DNA of 64,000 nucleotides, taken from positions 248,001-312,000 of the forward strand of contig NZ_WCHR01000005.1 in NCBI RefSeq assembly GCF_008973825.1, written 5' to 3'. Each line of letters opens with the position of its first letter. Position 1 is the first letter of the stretch. Of the stretch, positions 45,284 to 52,547 are shown piece after piece. The notes beneath the pieces were generated by a model that saw only the letters and a program-made list of their open reading frames with translations, was not told the DNA's origin and ran no database searches. Both the position numbers and the translations under genes were made by a program. This DNA comes from Gemmobacter serpentinus. Its GTDB lineage: Bacteria; Pseudomonadota; Alphaproteobacteria; Rhodobacterales; Rhodobacteraceae.

Positions 45284-47271
45284 TCCTGCGCCCTCCTGAT
45301 CAATGCATCTACCGCCACGGCACCTGCGGCGCGCAGCAGGACCGGGTTGATCTCGATCTCCTCAAGCCCGGCCTCCCGTTCCATCAGCGCGCCCAACTGC
45401 CGGGCCATCGTCACCAGCGCCGCCACATCGGCGCGCGGCTTGCCGCGATAGCCATCGAGCAACGGCCAAAGCCGAAGGCCGCACAAGGCGGTCGCGATCT
45501 CATCTTCCGAGGCAGGCCAGACCAGCGTCACCGTATCGGCCAGCAGTTCCGCCGTGACGCCGCCCATGCCCAGGGTCAACGTTAGCCCGTAAACCGGATC
45601 GCGCCGCAGGCCGAGCAGCATTTCGGCCACCGCCCCCGTCACCATCTCCTCCAATAGATAGCCGGTGGCACCCGGCATCTCGGGCTGATCGTCAAGGCGC
45701 GTCACCCCCAGCCGCACCGCCCCGGCCTCGGTCTTATGGGCAAAGCCAAGCCCCTTCAGTGCGAAGGGCGCGCATAGGTTTGAGACGTCAAGCCCCGCAA
45801 GATCGGGCGCGGTGACGCCGCGCGGCACACATATCCCGGCCTTGGCCAGCAGGGCCTTGCCCTCCGCCTCATCCAGCAGAACCGTCTCGCGCGGTGGCAA
45901 GCCCGGCAGCGGTCGCCAGCCCGGTGCGGGCGGCGCCACCTGCGCGGATTTCAGTGCCTCCAGCGCGGTCTCCAGCCCCATCAGCGGCACGATGTCCTGT
46001 GCCATCAAGCCTTCCGCCCGCACCTCATCAAAGTTCTCGGGCAGCGAGGCCACCGGAAAGGCGGGCTTGCCGGTGGCCGTCTGTGCCGCCGCAATCGCAT
46101 CCAGCGCGGGCTGGAAACTGGACGGGTCGCATCGATCCGGGCGCGGCGGGTCGATGATGAAGATCCCCGCATCATAACCGCCGAGCATGGTGGTGAAGAC
46201 ATCGGTGGTGCGCGGCCCGTCCCCCCAGATGAACGTGTGGTAATCCAATGGGTTGGAGATATGGACGATCGGCCCCAGAATCTCGCCCAGCCGGTCGGCT
46301 GCTGCCTGTGGAACGGGCGGGAAATCGATCCCGGCGGGTGCTGCCAGATCCGCCACCAACCCGGCCTCGCCGCCCGAGCAGGACAGCGAACACAGCCGGG
46401 GGCCGATCCCCGGCCCATGGATGTGGAAGATCTTCAAGGCCTCCACCAGCGCGGAGAGCGTGCGAACCTCGGCCACACCCGCTTGCCGCAGAAAGGCGGA
46501 GGAGGCCGCGCCGCCACCGGCCAAAGATGCGGTATGCGAGGCCGCCGCCGCCCGGCTCGCCTCGGTCTTGCCGGATTTTACCGCAACAATGCCCTTGCCC
46601 GCGGCCCGTGCCGCCTCGGCCAGTGCTGCAAAGGCCGGGGCGTCGTCGATCCCCTCGATATAAAGCCCAAGGGCCGTCACCCGATCATCCGCCAGCAGCG
46701 CGCCTGCCAGTTCGGCCAGCCCAACCTGCGCCGCATTGCCAAGACAGGCAACATAGGCCACCGGCAGACCGCGCGCCTGCATGGTCAGGTTCAGGATGAT
46801 GTTGGAGCTTTGCGACAAAAGCGCCACGCCGCGCGCCACCCTTCTGCCACCATGCTGGTCGGGCCAGAGCAGCGCCCCGTCCAGATAGTTGATGACACCG
46901 TAGCAGTTCGGGCCAAGGATCGGCATGTCACCGGCCGCCGCCACCAGATCGTCCTGAAGATCCGCCGCGCCCGCCTCGCGCCAGCCACTTGCGAAACAGA
47001 TCGCGCCCCCCGCCCCCATCGCCGCCAGCTCGCGCACCACCTCAACCGTGGCGTGCCGATTGACGCCGATGAAGGTGGCATCCGGAGCGCCTGGCAAATC
47101 GGCCAGTGTGGCATAGGCCGGCAGGCCGCCCACCGTCTCGCGTTTGGGATGCACCGGCCAGATCTCGCCGGCAAAGCCCATCTTGCGGCATTGCGCGATG
47201 ACATTCTCGGCCCAGACCGCGCCAAGAACGGCGATGGTGCGGGGCCGCAAGACGCGGCTCAGATCAGGCAT
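45280..47271 (-). CDS. NDP-forming acyl-CoA ligase (acetate-CoA ligase family)
   Basis: The 663-residue protein fuses CoA-binding, ligase-CoA and ATP-grasp parts of NDP-forming acyl-CoA synthetases. The N-terminal CoA-binding Rossmann domain contains GFAGEIWPVHPKRETVGG. The phosphohistidine region carries SHTASLAGG near residue 254. The ATP-grasp domain covers the last 220 residues (LLAKAGICVPRGV, LGMGGVTAELL and ending EIEINPVLLR). In this operon it probably activates carnitine, gamma-butyrobetaine or crotonobetaine to the CoA ester. The start at 47271 follows GGAGG; the ATG one codon earlier is too close to it. Confidence 0.85.
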   Translation of the reverse strand: MPDLSRVLRPRTIAVLGAVWAENVIAQCRKMGFAGEIWPVHPKRETVGGLPAYATLADLPGAPDATFIGVNRHATVEVVRELAAMGAGGAICFASGWREAGAADLQDDLVAAAGDMPILGPNCYGVINYLDGALLWPDQHGGRRVARGVALLSQSSNIILNLTMQARGLPVAYVACLGNAAQVGLAELAGALLADDRVTALGLYIEGIDDAPAFAALAEAARAAGKGIVAVKSGKTEASRAAAASHTASLAGGGAASSAFLRQAGVAEVRTLSALVEALKIFHIHGPGIGPRLCSLSCSGGEAGLVADLAAPAGIDFPPVPQAAADRLGEILGPIVHISNPLDYHTFIWGDGPRTTDVFTTMLGGYDAGIFIIDPPRPDRCDPSSFQPALDAIAAAQTATGKPAFPVASLPENFDEVRAEGLMAQDIVPLMGLETALEALKSAQVAPPAPGWRPLPGLPPRETVLLDEAEGKALLAKAGICVPRGVTAPDLAGLDVSNLCAPFALKGLGFAHKTEAGAVRLGVTRLDDQPEMPGATGYLLEEMVTGAVAEMLLGLRRDPVYGLTLTLGMGGVTAELLADTVTLVWPASEDEIATALCGLRLWPLLDGYRGKPRADVAALVTMARQLGALMEREAGLEEIEINPVLLRAAGAVAVDALIRRAQE

Positions 47272-47576
47272 CATGCCTCCTTGGTGGTGCCCGCGCGGTC
47301 GACATGGCCCAGATCCCGCTCGGGCCAGACGTGATCGCGCACCAGTTGTTTCAGTTGTTTCACATCGGGAAAGCCGCCCTGCGCCTTGCGATCCCAGATC
47401 AGCGCGCCGTCCAGCGTGATCTGGAAAATCCCGCCCGTGCCCGGGATCAGCGTCACCGAGACGAGATCCTGCCCGAAGGTCGAGAGCAGCTCCTGCGCCA
47501 TCCAGGTCGTGCGCAGCATCCAGTTGCATTGCGTGCAATAGGTGAAGGTGATCGCGGGGCGGCGGGGTTCGGTCAT
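47271..47576 (-). CDS. Rdx/SelW-SelT-SelH family thioredoxin-like protein
   Basis: The 101-residue protein starts with TFTYCTQCNWMLRTTWMAQE. The CTQC motif (CxxC, near residues 14-17) sits where selenoproteins of the SelW/SelT/SelH class have CxxU, so this is the Cys form. IPGTGGIFQITLDGALIWDR is the conserved middle. Such proteins are predicted thiol-redox partners of unknown target. It is wedged between the acyl-CoA dehydrogenase and the acyl-CoA ligase of the carnitine operon, its stop overlapping the ligase start. This position is odd and suggests a redox task tied to the pathway. Confidence 0.85.
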   Translation of the reverse strand: MTEPRRPAITFTYCTQCNWMLRTTWMAQELLSTFGQDLVSVTLIPGTGGIFQITLDGALIWDRKAQGGFPDVKQLKQLVRDHVWPERDLGHVDRAGTTKEA

Positions 47577-47621
47577 CGGGAAAGCTCTCGGCTGGGCCGG
47601 CCACCGCGCGGGCCGCATACG

Positions 47622-47670
47622 CCGGGGGCTGTCTGCCCCCGGACCCCCGAGGATATTTGGGAACAGATGA
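47622..47670 (+). repeat. GC hairpin/GAGGATATTT intergenic repeat, copy 2
   Basis: An 8-bp stem (CCGGGGGC/GCCCCCGG, loop TGTCT) is followed by ACCCCCGAGGATATTTGG and AACAGATGA. Unlike the other copies it does not follow a gene on its own strand. It faces copy 3 across about 125 bases in the gap between the SelW-like and acyl-CoA dehydrogenase genes. Confidence 0.6.
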
Positions 47671-47797
47671 AGGGGAAAGGGAGACGCCCTGCCTCCAGCC
47701 AAGGAGGCAGGGAATCTTCACCTGTTACGGTCATCGGCGTCCCCGCCTGTCCCGCATGAGAAGCATCGCAAGATTCGGTTAACATTGCGTTGATCAT

Positions 47798-47861
47798 CAT
47801 CTGTTCAAAAATATCCTCGGGGGGAGGCCCCGCAGGGGCCGTGGGGGGCAGAAAGCCCCCC
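47798..47861 (-). repeat. GC hairpin/GAGGATATTT intergenic repeat, copy 3
   Basis: On the minus strand a 7-bp stem (GGGGGGC/GCCCCCC) is followed by a second stem (GGCCCC/GGGGCC) and CCCCCCGAGGATATTTTT. It begins 11 bases after the acyl-CoA dehydrogenase stop in the same orientation. The TTTTT tail makes it a plausible terminator inside the carnitine operon. Confidence 0.6.
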
Positions 47862-47871
47862 GCGCAACCGT

Positions 47872-49035
47872 TCAGCCGCCCACAGCCCGCAGCAATTCGC
47901 GCGAGATGATATGGCGCTGGATCTCGGAGGTGCCCTCCCAGATCCGTTCCACCCTCGCATCGCGCCAGATCCGTTCCAGCGGCAGATCATCCATCAGACC
48001 CATGCCACCATGGATCTGGATGGCCTCATCGGCGATCATCGCCAGAACCTCGCTTGCCTTCAGCTTGGCCATCGACATGTCGGCCTCACTCACATTGCCC
48101 TGATCGAAGCGCCAGCCGGCATCCCAGGTCAGCAGCTCCGCCGCTTTCAGCTCCATCGCCATATCGGCCAGTTTGAAGCTGACGCCCTGGAATTTGCCGA
48201 TCTGCTGGCCGAACTGCTTGCGCTCGGCCGCATAAGAGATGGCATGGCCCAGCGCCCGGTCGGCGCGGCCCAGGCAGGTCGCGGCCACCTGCAATCGGGT
48301 GGCACCAAGCCAGGTATTGGCGACCTCAAAGCCCAGATGCGCCTCGCCCAGAACCTGCGCATCCGGCAGGCGGCAATTGTCAAATTCCAGCACGGCATTG
48401 GTGTAACCACGGTGGCTGACATTGCGGTAGCCCTCACGGATGGTGAAGCCCGGCGTGCCCTTGTCGACGAAGAAGGCGGTGATGCGCTTCTTCTTGCCGC
48501 GCGGGGTGTCCTCTTCGCCACTGGCCATGAAGACGATGGCAAAGCCTGCGATATCGGCATGGCTGATGAAATGCTTGGTGCCGTTCAGCACCCAGTCGCC
48601 GCCTTCGCGTTTTGCGCTGGCGGTCATGCCGCGCAGATCGGACCCCGCGCCGGGTTCGGTCATGGCGAGGCAATCCCAGGTCTCGCCCCGGATGCAAGGG
48701 AAAAGATACTTCTCGCGCTGCTCCGCCGTGCCCGCCAGCAGGATGTTGGAGGGGCGCGCCACACAGGTCCAGTGCAGCGCGTAATTCGCCCGGCCCAGCT
48801 CGCGCTCATACAAAAGCCAGGACAGGGTATCGAGACCGGCACCCCCGACCTCTTCGGGCATATTGGCGGCGTAGAGCCCCGCCGCCATCGCCTTGCCCTG
48901 GATCTCGCGGATCAGGTCCATGCGCAGATGGCCCGTGCGCTCCACCTCGGCCTCATAGGGGTAAAGCTCGGTCTCGACGAAGGCGCGCGTGGTCTCGACG
49001 ATCATCTTCTGTTCGTCGGTCAATCCAAACTGCAT
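47872..49035 (-). CDS. Acyl-CoA dehydrogenase (predicted gamma-butyrobetainyl-CoA dehydrogenase)
   Basis: The 387-residue flavoprotein shows the acyl-CoA dehydrogenase plan. It has CLAMTEPGAGSDLRGM (FAD and substrate signature) near residue 130, LGRADRALGHAISYAAERKQFG in the middle, and the C-terminal QIHGGMGLMDDLPLERIWRDAR near residue 345. In the context of a carnitine operon it would oxidise gamma-butyrobetainyl-CoA to crotonobetainyl-CoA. It could also be a CaiA-like crotonobetainyl-CoA reductase acting in reverse. The start MQFGLTDEQ at 49035 is the family N-terminus. A hairpin repeat follows the stop. Confidence 0.85.
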   Translation of the reverse strand: MQFGLTDEQKMIVETTRAFVETELYPYEAEVERTGHLRMDLIREIQGKAMAAGLYAANMPEEVGGAGLDTLSWLLYERELGRANYALHWTCVARPSNILLAGTAEQREKYLFPCIRGETWDCLAMTEPGAGSDLRGMTASAKREGGDWVLNGTKHFISHADIAGFAIVFMASGEEDTPRGKKKRITAFFVDKGTPGFTIREGYRNVSHRGYTNAVLEFDNCRLPDAQVLGEAHLGFEVANTWLGATRLQVAATCLGRADRALGHAISYAAERKQFGQQIGKFQGVSFKLADMAMELKAAELLTWDAGWRFDQGNVSEADMSMAKLKASEVLAMIADEAIQIHGGMGLMDDLPLERIWRDARVERIWEGTSEIQRHIISRELLRAVGG

Positions 49036-49039
49036 GGGA

Positions 49040-50500
49040 TCAGCCCTTCCGCTGGCCGGTGAAACGACCGGCGGCCTCGGGGCGCGGCAGGGCCTTATGC
49101 GCCTCGGCAATCGGGTTCAGCCGCGCCAGCACCTCGGCTGCGGCCGGACAGGTCTTGTTGGCCTTCATGTCCACATGCAGCAGCATCTGCTCAAGGCTTG
49201 CCACCACCTCATCGCCGCGCTGGATGCGGATGAAGACATGCAGCCGCTTCTCATCCGCCGCCAGAACCTGAAGGCTGCCGGTCAGTCGGTCGCCCAGCTT
49301 GCATTCGCCCAGATGCATGATGTGGGTCTCGGCGGTGTAATAGCTGTGCCCCGCCGCCACATAATCCATCCCCGCCCCAATCAACCGCAGGAAGGCATCC
49401 GAGGTTTCCGAGGCCGCGAACAAATAGCGGCTTTCCGTCATATGGCCGTTATAGTCGATCCAGCCCGGCAGGACCTGCATCTGCGCCATGACAAGCGGCG
49501 CGCCTGTGGCCCCGGCTTCATGGAAGGCGGTGGCCCGGCGGGCATCATGGTCGCGCAGCACACGGCCCGCGCCCCAGTTGCGATCCTTCAGCGCGCGCAG
49601 GAAGCCGATCAGGTTGCTGTCGCGGATGCGCTCCAGCTCGCGGATCGAATGATGCCCCGATTGCGCATCCGACTGGCCCGCGATCAGATCGACCAGCTCA
49701 TCGTTGAATTCCGGCACATCGGTCAGCTTGGTCCAGGGCCATTGCAGGCAGGGGCCGAACTGCGCCATGAAATGCTTCATGCCCGCCTCGCCCCCCGCCA
49801 CGCGGTAGGTCTCGAACAGGCCCATCTGTCCCCAGCGCAGGCCAAAGCCCATGCGGATCGCCTCGTCGATCTCCTCGGTGGTGGCGATGCCATCCTTCAC
49901 CAGCCACAGCGCCTCGCGCCAGACCGCCTCAAGGAAACGGTCGGCGATATGCGCGTCGATCTCCTTGCGGATATGCAGGGGGAACATCCCGATCTCGCGC
50001 AGGATTTCCTTGGCGTTTTCAATTGCTTCTGCCGGGTTGGCAGGGCTTGGCACCACTTCGGCCAAGGGCAGAAGATAGACCGGGTTGAAAGGATGGGCCA
50101 CGAAGATCATCCCCGGATCGGGGGCATTCTGTTGCAGCTCCGACGGCTTGAACCCGCTGGTGGATGACCCGATCAACACGCCCGGCGCCACTTGCTGGAT
50201 CTGGGCAAAGACCCGGTGCTTCAGGTCCAGCCGCTCCGACACGCTTTCCTGAATGTATTCGGCACCCTCCACGGCTTCGGTCACGGTGCCCGCGAAGGAC
50301 AGCCGCCCCTCGGCAGGCATCGGAACATCCGACAGCGCGGGCAGCGCCGCGCGGGCATTGGCCAGAACCTCGCCGATCTTGCGCTCCGCCTGCGGATCGG
50401 GATCGAACACCGCCACATCCCAGCCATTGAGCAGGAAGCGCGCGGCCCAGCCGCCGCCAATGACGCCACCGCCGATGATTGCCGCTTTTCTTGCCATCAT
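49040..50500 (-). CDS. lcdH: L-carnitine 3-dehydrogenase fused to a hotdog thioesterase
   Basis: The 486-residue protein has two parts. Residues 1 to about 320 are a 3-hydroxyacyl-CoA dehydrogenase-type domain with AAIIGGGVIGGGWAARFL (NAD binding), STSGFKPSELQ and FVAHPFNPVYLLPLAEVV. Carnitine dehydrogenases of this kind oxidise L-carnitine to 3-dehydrocarnitine. From about residue 340 a 4-hydroxybenzoyl-CoA-thioesterase-like domain follows, with LPGWIDYNGHMTESRY. Fusions like this are known in carnitine-using bacteria such as Sinorhizobium, where the second part cleaves betainyl-CoA. The gene starts 4 bases after the BKACE stop. Confidence 0.9.
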   Translation of the reverse strand: MMARKAAIIGGGVIGGGWAARFLLNGWDVAVFDPDPQAERKIGEVLANARAALPALSDVPMPAEGRLSFAGTVTEAVEGAEYIQESVSERLDLKHRVFAQIQQVAPGVLIGSSTSGFKPSELQQNAPDPGMIFVAHPFNPVYLLPLAEVVPSPANPAEAIENAKEILREIGMFPLHIRKEIDAHIADRFLEAVWREALWLVKDGIATTEEIDEAIRMGFGLRWGQMGLFETYRVAGGEAGMKHFMAQFGPCLQWPWTKLTDVPEFNDELVDLIAGQSDAQSGHHSIRELERIRDSNLIGFLRALKDRNWGAGRVLRDHDARRATAFHEAGATGAPLVMAQMQVLPGWIDYNGHMTESRYLFAASETSDAFLRLIGAGMDYVAAGHSYYTAETHIMHLGECKLGDRLTGSLQVLAADEKRLHVFIRIQRGDEVVASLEQMLLHVDMKANKTCPAAAEVLARLNPIAEAHKALPRPEAAGRFTGQRKG

Positions 50501-50504
50501 GCCC

Positions 50505-51422
50505 TCACTTCGCCAGCGGCGCGCGTTTTTCCAGGTTCAGCTTGGTGCGCACCTCGGCCGGTGTCAGCACCCGCGCGCCCATATTGGAGATGATGGAGAC
50601 CGCGCGTTCCACCAGCTGCGCATTGGTGGCCAGCACCCCCTTGTCGAGCCACAGGTTGTCCTCCAGCCCGACCCGCACATTGCCGCCCGCCAACACCGCC
50701 GCCGCCACATAGGCCATCTGGTTGCGGCCAATGGCAAAGGCGCTCCAGTTCCAATGAGAGGGCACATTGTTCACCATCGCCATGAAGGTGTTCAGATCAT
50801 CCGGCGCGCCCCATGGCACGCCCATGCACAGCTGCACCAGCACCGGATCGGGGATGATCCCCTCATGCGCCAATTGCTTGGCGAACCACAGATGGCCGGT
50901 GTCAAAGGCCTCGATCTCGATCCTTGTGCCTGCCGCTACCATGCGCGCGGCCATGTCGCGCAACATGCCCGGCGTGTTGACCATCACATAATCGGCCTCG
51001 GCAAAGTTCATGGTGCCGCAATCCAGCGTGCAGATCTCGGGGCGGCATTCGACGACATGCGCGACGCGCTCTTCCGCCCCCGCCATATCGGATCGCGGTG
51101 ACATCCGGGTCATGTTTTCGGTGCCGTCAAACAGCAGATCGCCCCCCATCCCGGCGGTCAGGTTCAGCACCACATCGACCGAGCTGTCACGAATGCGCTC
51201 GGTCACCTCGCGATACAGCGCCGGGTCACGGGCGGGCTTGCCGGTTTCGGGATCGCGCACATGGCAATGCACGACCGCCGCCCCCGCCCTGGCTGCCGCA
51301 ATCGCGCTTTCGGCAATCTGCGCCGGGCTGCGCGGCACATGCGGGCTGCGGTCCTGTGTGCCGCCAGAGCCGGTCACGGCGCAGGTGATGAAGACTTCGC
51401 GGTTCATGGCCAAGGGCATCAT
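50505..51422 (-). CDS. BKACE family dehydrocarnitine cleavage enzyme
   Basis: The 305-residue TIM-barrel protein belongs to the beta-keto acid cleavage enzyme (BKACE, DUF849) family. It has TCAVTGSGG near the start, the zinc-binding AAVVHCHVRDPETGKP (H-x-H near residue 55) and GNVRVGLEDNLWLDKG near the end. Members next to carnitine dehydrogenase condense 3-dehydrocarnitine with acetyl-CoA to give betainyl-CoA and acetoacetate. It is the first gene of the operon, diverging from the AraC-type regulator. Confidence 0.9.
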   Translation of the reverse strand: MMPLAMNREVFITCAVTGSGGTQDRSPHVPRSPAQIAESAIAAARAGAAVVHCHVRDPETGKPARDPALYREVTERIRDSSVDVVLNLTAGMGGDLLFDGTENMTRMSPRSDMAGAEERVAHVVECRPEICTLDCGTMNFAEADYVMVNTPGMLRDMAARMVAAGTRIEIEAFDTGHLWFAKQLAHEGIIPDPVLVQLCMGVPWGAPDDLNTFMAMVNNVPSHWNWSAFAIGRNQMAYVAAAVLAGGNVRVGLEDNLWLDKGVLATNAQLVERAVSIISNMGARVLTPAEVRTKLNLEKRAPLAK

Positions 51423-51489
51423 GGATCTCCTCTGTTGCGGCCAGCTTATCGTGCTGGACGGGCGCAGCTTTGCAATTTACGAAAGAGGC

Positions 51490-52461
51490 ATGTCGAAAAC
51501 CGCAACGATCTTCGCCGCATCGCAGCAGGTGCTCAGCCTCGCCCTGCTGGTCCTGCCGCAATCCTCGATCCTTGAGGTTGCGGCGACGCTGGATCCCTTG
51601 CGCGCCGCCAACCGGCATCTAGGGCGCGAGGCCTATCGCTGGCGCGTTGTCTCGCCCTCGGGTCAGGCGGTGCCGCTGACCTGCGGGATCGAATTGCCTG
51701 CCTCCGGGCCCTTGCGCGCCGCCGAAGGGGCCGAGGCGCTGATCGTCATCGCGGGTTATCGCCAGTCCGAGGTCGCAACGAAGCCCCTACTGCGCGACCT
51801 GCGCCGGCTTGCCCCGCGCTTTCGCGCCATTGGCGGCATTGATGCCGGCGGCTGGGTGCTGGCGCGCGCGGGCCTGCTCGATGGCCAGCGCGCCACGGTG
51901 CATTGGGAGGATCTGGAGGATTTCGCCGCCAGCCATCCGGAGATCGAGGTGGTGCCGGACCGCTTCATCCTGTCGGATCGCTACTTCACCGCAGGCGGTG
52001 CCGCCCCCGCGACCGACCTCATGCTGCATCTGATCCGCAGCCGTCAGGGCGCGGCCGTCGCCTTGCAAGTGGCTGCCAGCTTCGTGACCACCCCGCGCCC
52101 CGCATCCGAGCCGCAGATCACCGCGACCCGCCCCGACCCGCGCCTTGATCCGCGCGTGGCGCAAGCGATTGCACGGATGGAGGCACGGCTGGATGCGCCA
52201 GAATCCGCCGCTGACACAGCCGCTGCGCTGAACCTGTCCCCTCGCCGCCTGGAGCAGCTTTTCCGCATCAATCTCGGCCTGACACCCGGTGCCTATGGCC
52301 TGTCGCTGCGCTTGCAAGCCGCGCGCCGCTTGCTGACCGACACCCGCCACCCGCTGGCCGAAATCGCGCTGCGTACCGGCTTCACCAGCGCCGCCACTCT
52401 GACCCGCGCCTTCACAAGGTCTTTCGGTGCCCCGCCCAGCAGCCTGCGCCCAAGGGGCTGA
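51490..52461 (+). CDS. GlxA/CdhR-type AraC family regulator
   Basis: The 323-residue protein joins a DJ-1/PfpI-like sensor domain (GAEALIVIAGYRQSEVATK and IGGIDAGGWVLARAGLLDG) to a C-terminal AraC helix-turn-helix pair (AAALNLSPRRLEQLFRINLG and IALRTGFTSAATLTRAFTRSF). This is the GlxA layout, and CdhR, the carnitine regulator of Pseudomonas, is of this type. It diverges from the BKACE gene with only 67 bases between the starts, so it probably activates the carnitine operon in response to carnitine. An in-frame upstream ATG lies in antisense sequence and was rejected. Confidence 0.87.
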   Translation: MSKTATIFAASQQVLSLALLVLPQSSILEVAATLDPLRAANRHLGREAYRWRVVSPSGQAVPLTCGIELPASGPLRAAEGAEALIVIAGYRQSEVATKPLLRDLRRLAPRFRAIGGIDAGGWVLARAGLLDGQRATVHWEDLEDFAASHPEIEVVPDRFILSDRYFTAGGAAPATDLMLHLIRSRQGAAVALQVAASFVTTPRPASEPQITATRPDPRLDPRVAQAIARMEARLDAPESAADTAAALNLSPRRLEQLFRINLGLTPGAYGLSLRLQAARRLLTDTRHPLAEIALRTGFTSAATLTRAFTRSFGAPPSSLRPRG

Positions 52462-52490
52462 TCAAATCACCCCGCCCCTGCATTGCTGCT

Positions 52491-52536
52491 TGTGAAAATA
52501 CTCCACAGGGGGTGCGGGGGACGTGAAGTCCCCCGC
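52491..52536 (-). repeat. GC hairpin/GAGTATTT intergenic repeat, copy 4
   Basis: On the minus strand a 9-bp stem (GCGGGGGAC/GTCCCCCGC) is followed by ACCCCCTGTGGAGTATTTTC. It begins 12 bases after the M3 peptidase stop in the same orientation and also lies just beyond the convergent AraC-type gene. It is a plausible terminator. Confidence 0.6.
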
Positions 52537-52547
52537 GCTGACCGCGC

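Noticed and set aside
47271-47576. Possible selenoprotein reading of the SelW-like gene
   Set aside because: The active site is CTQC with ordinary Cys codons, and no in-frame TGA needs recoding.
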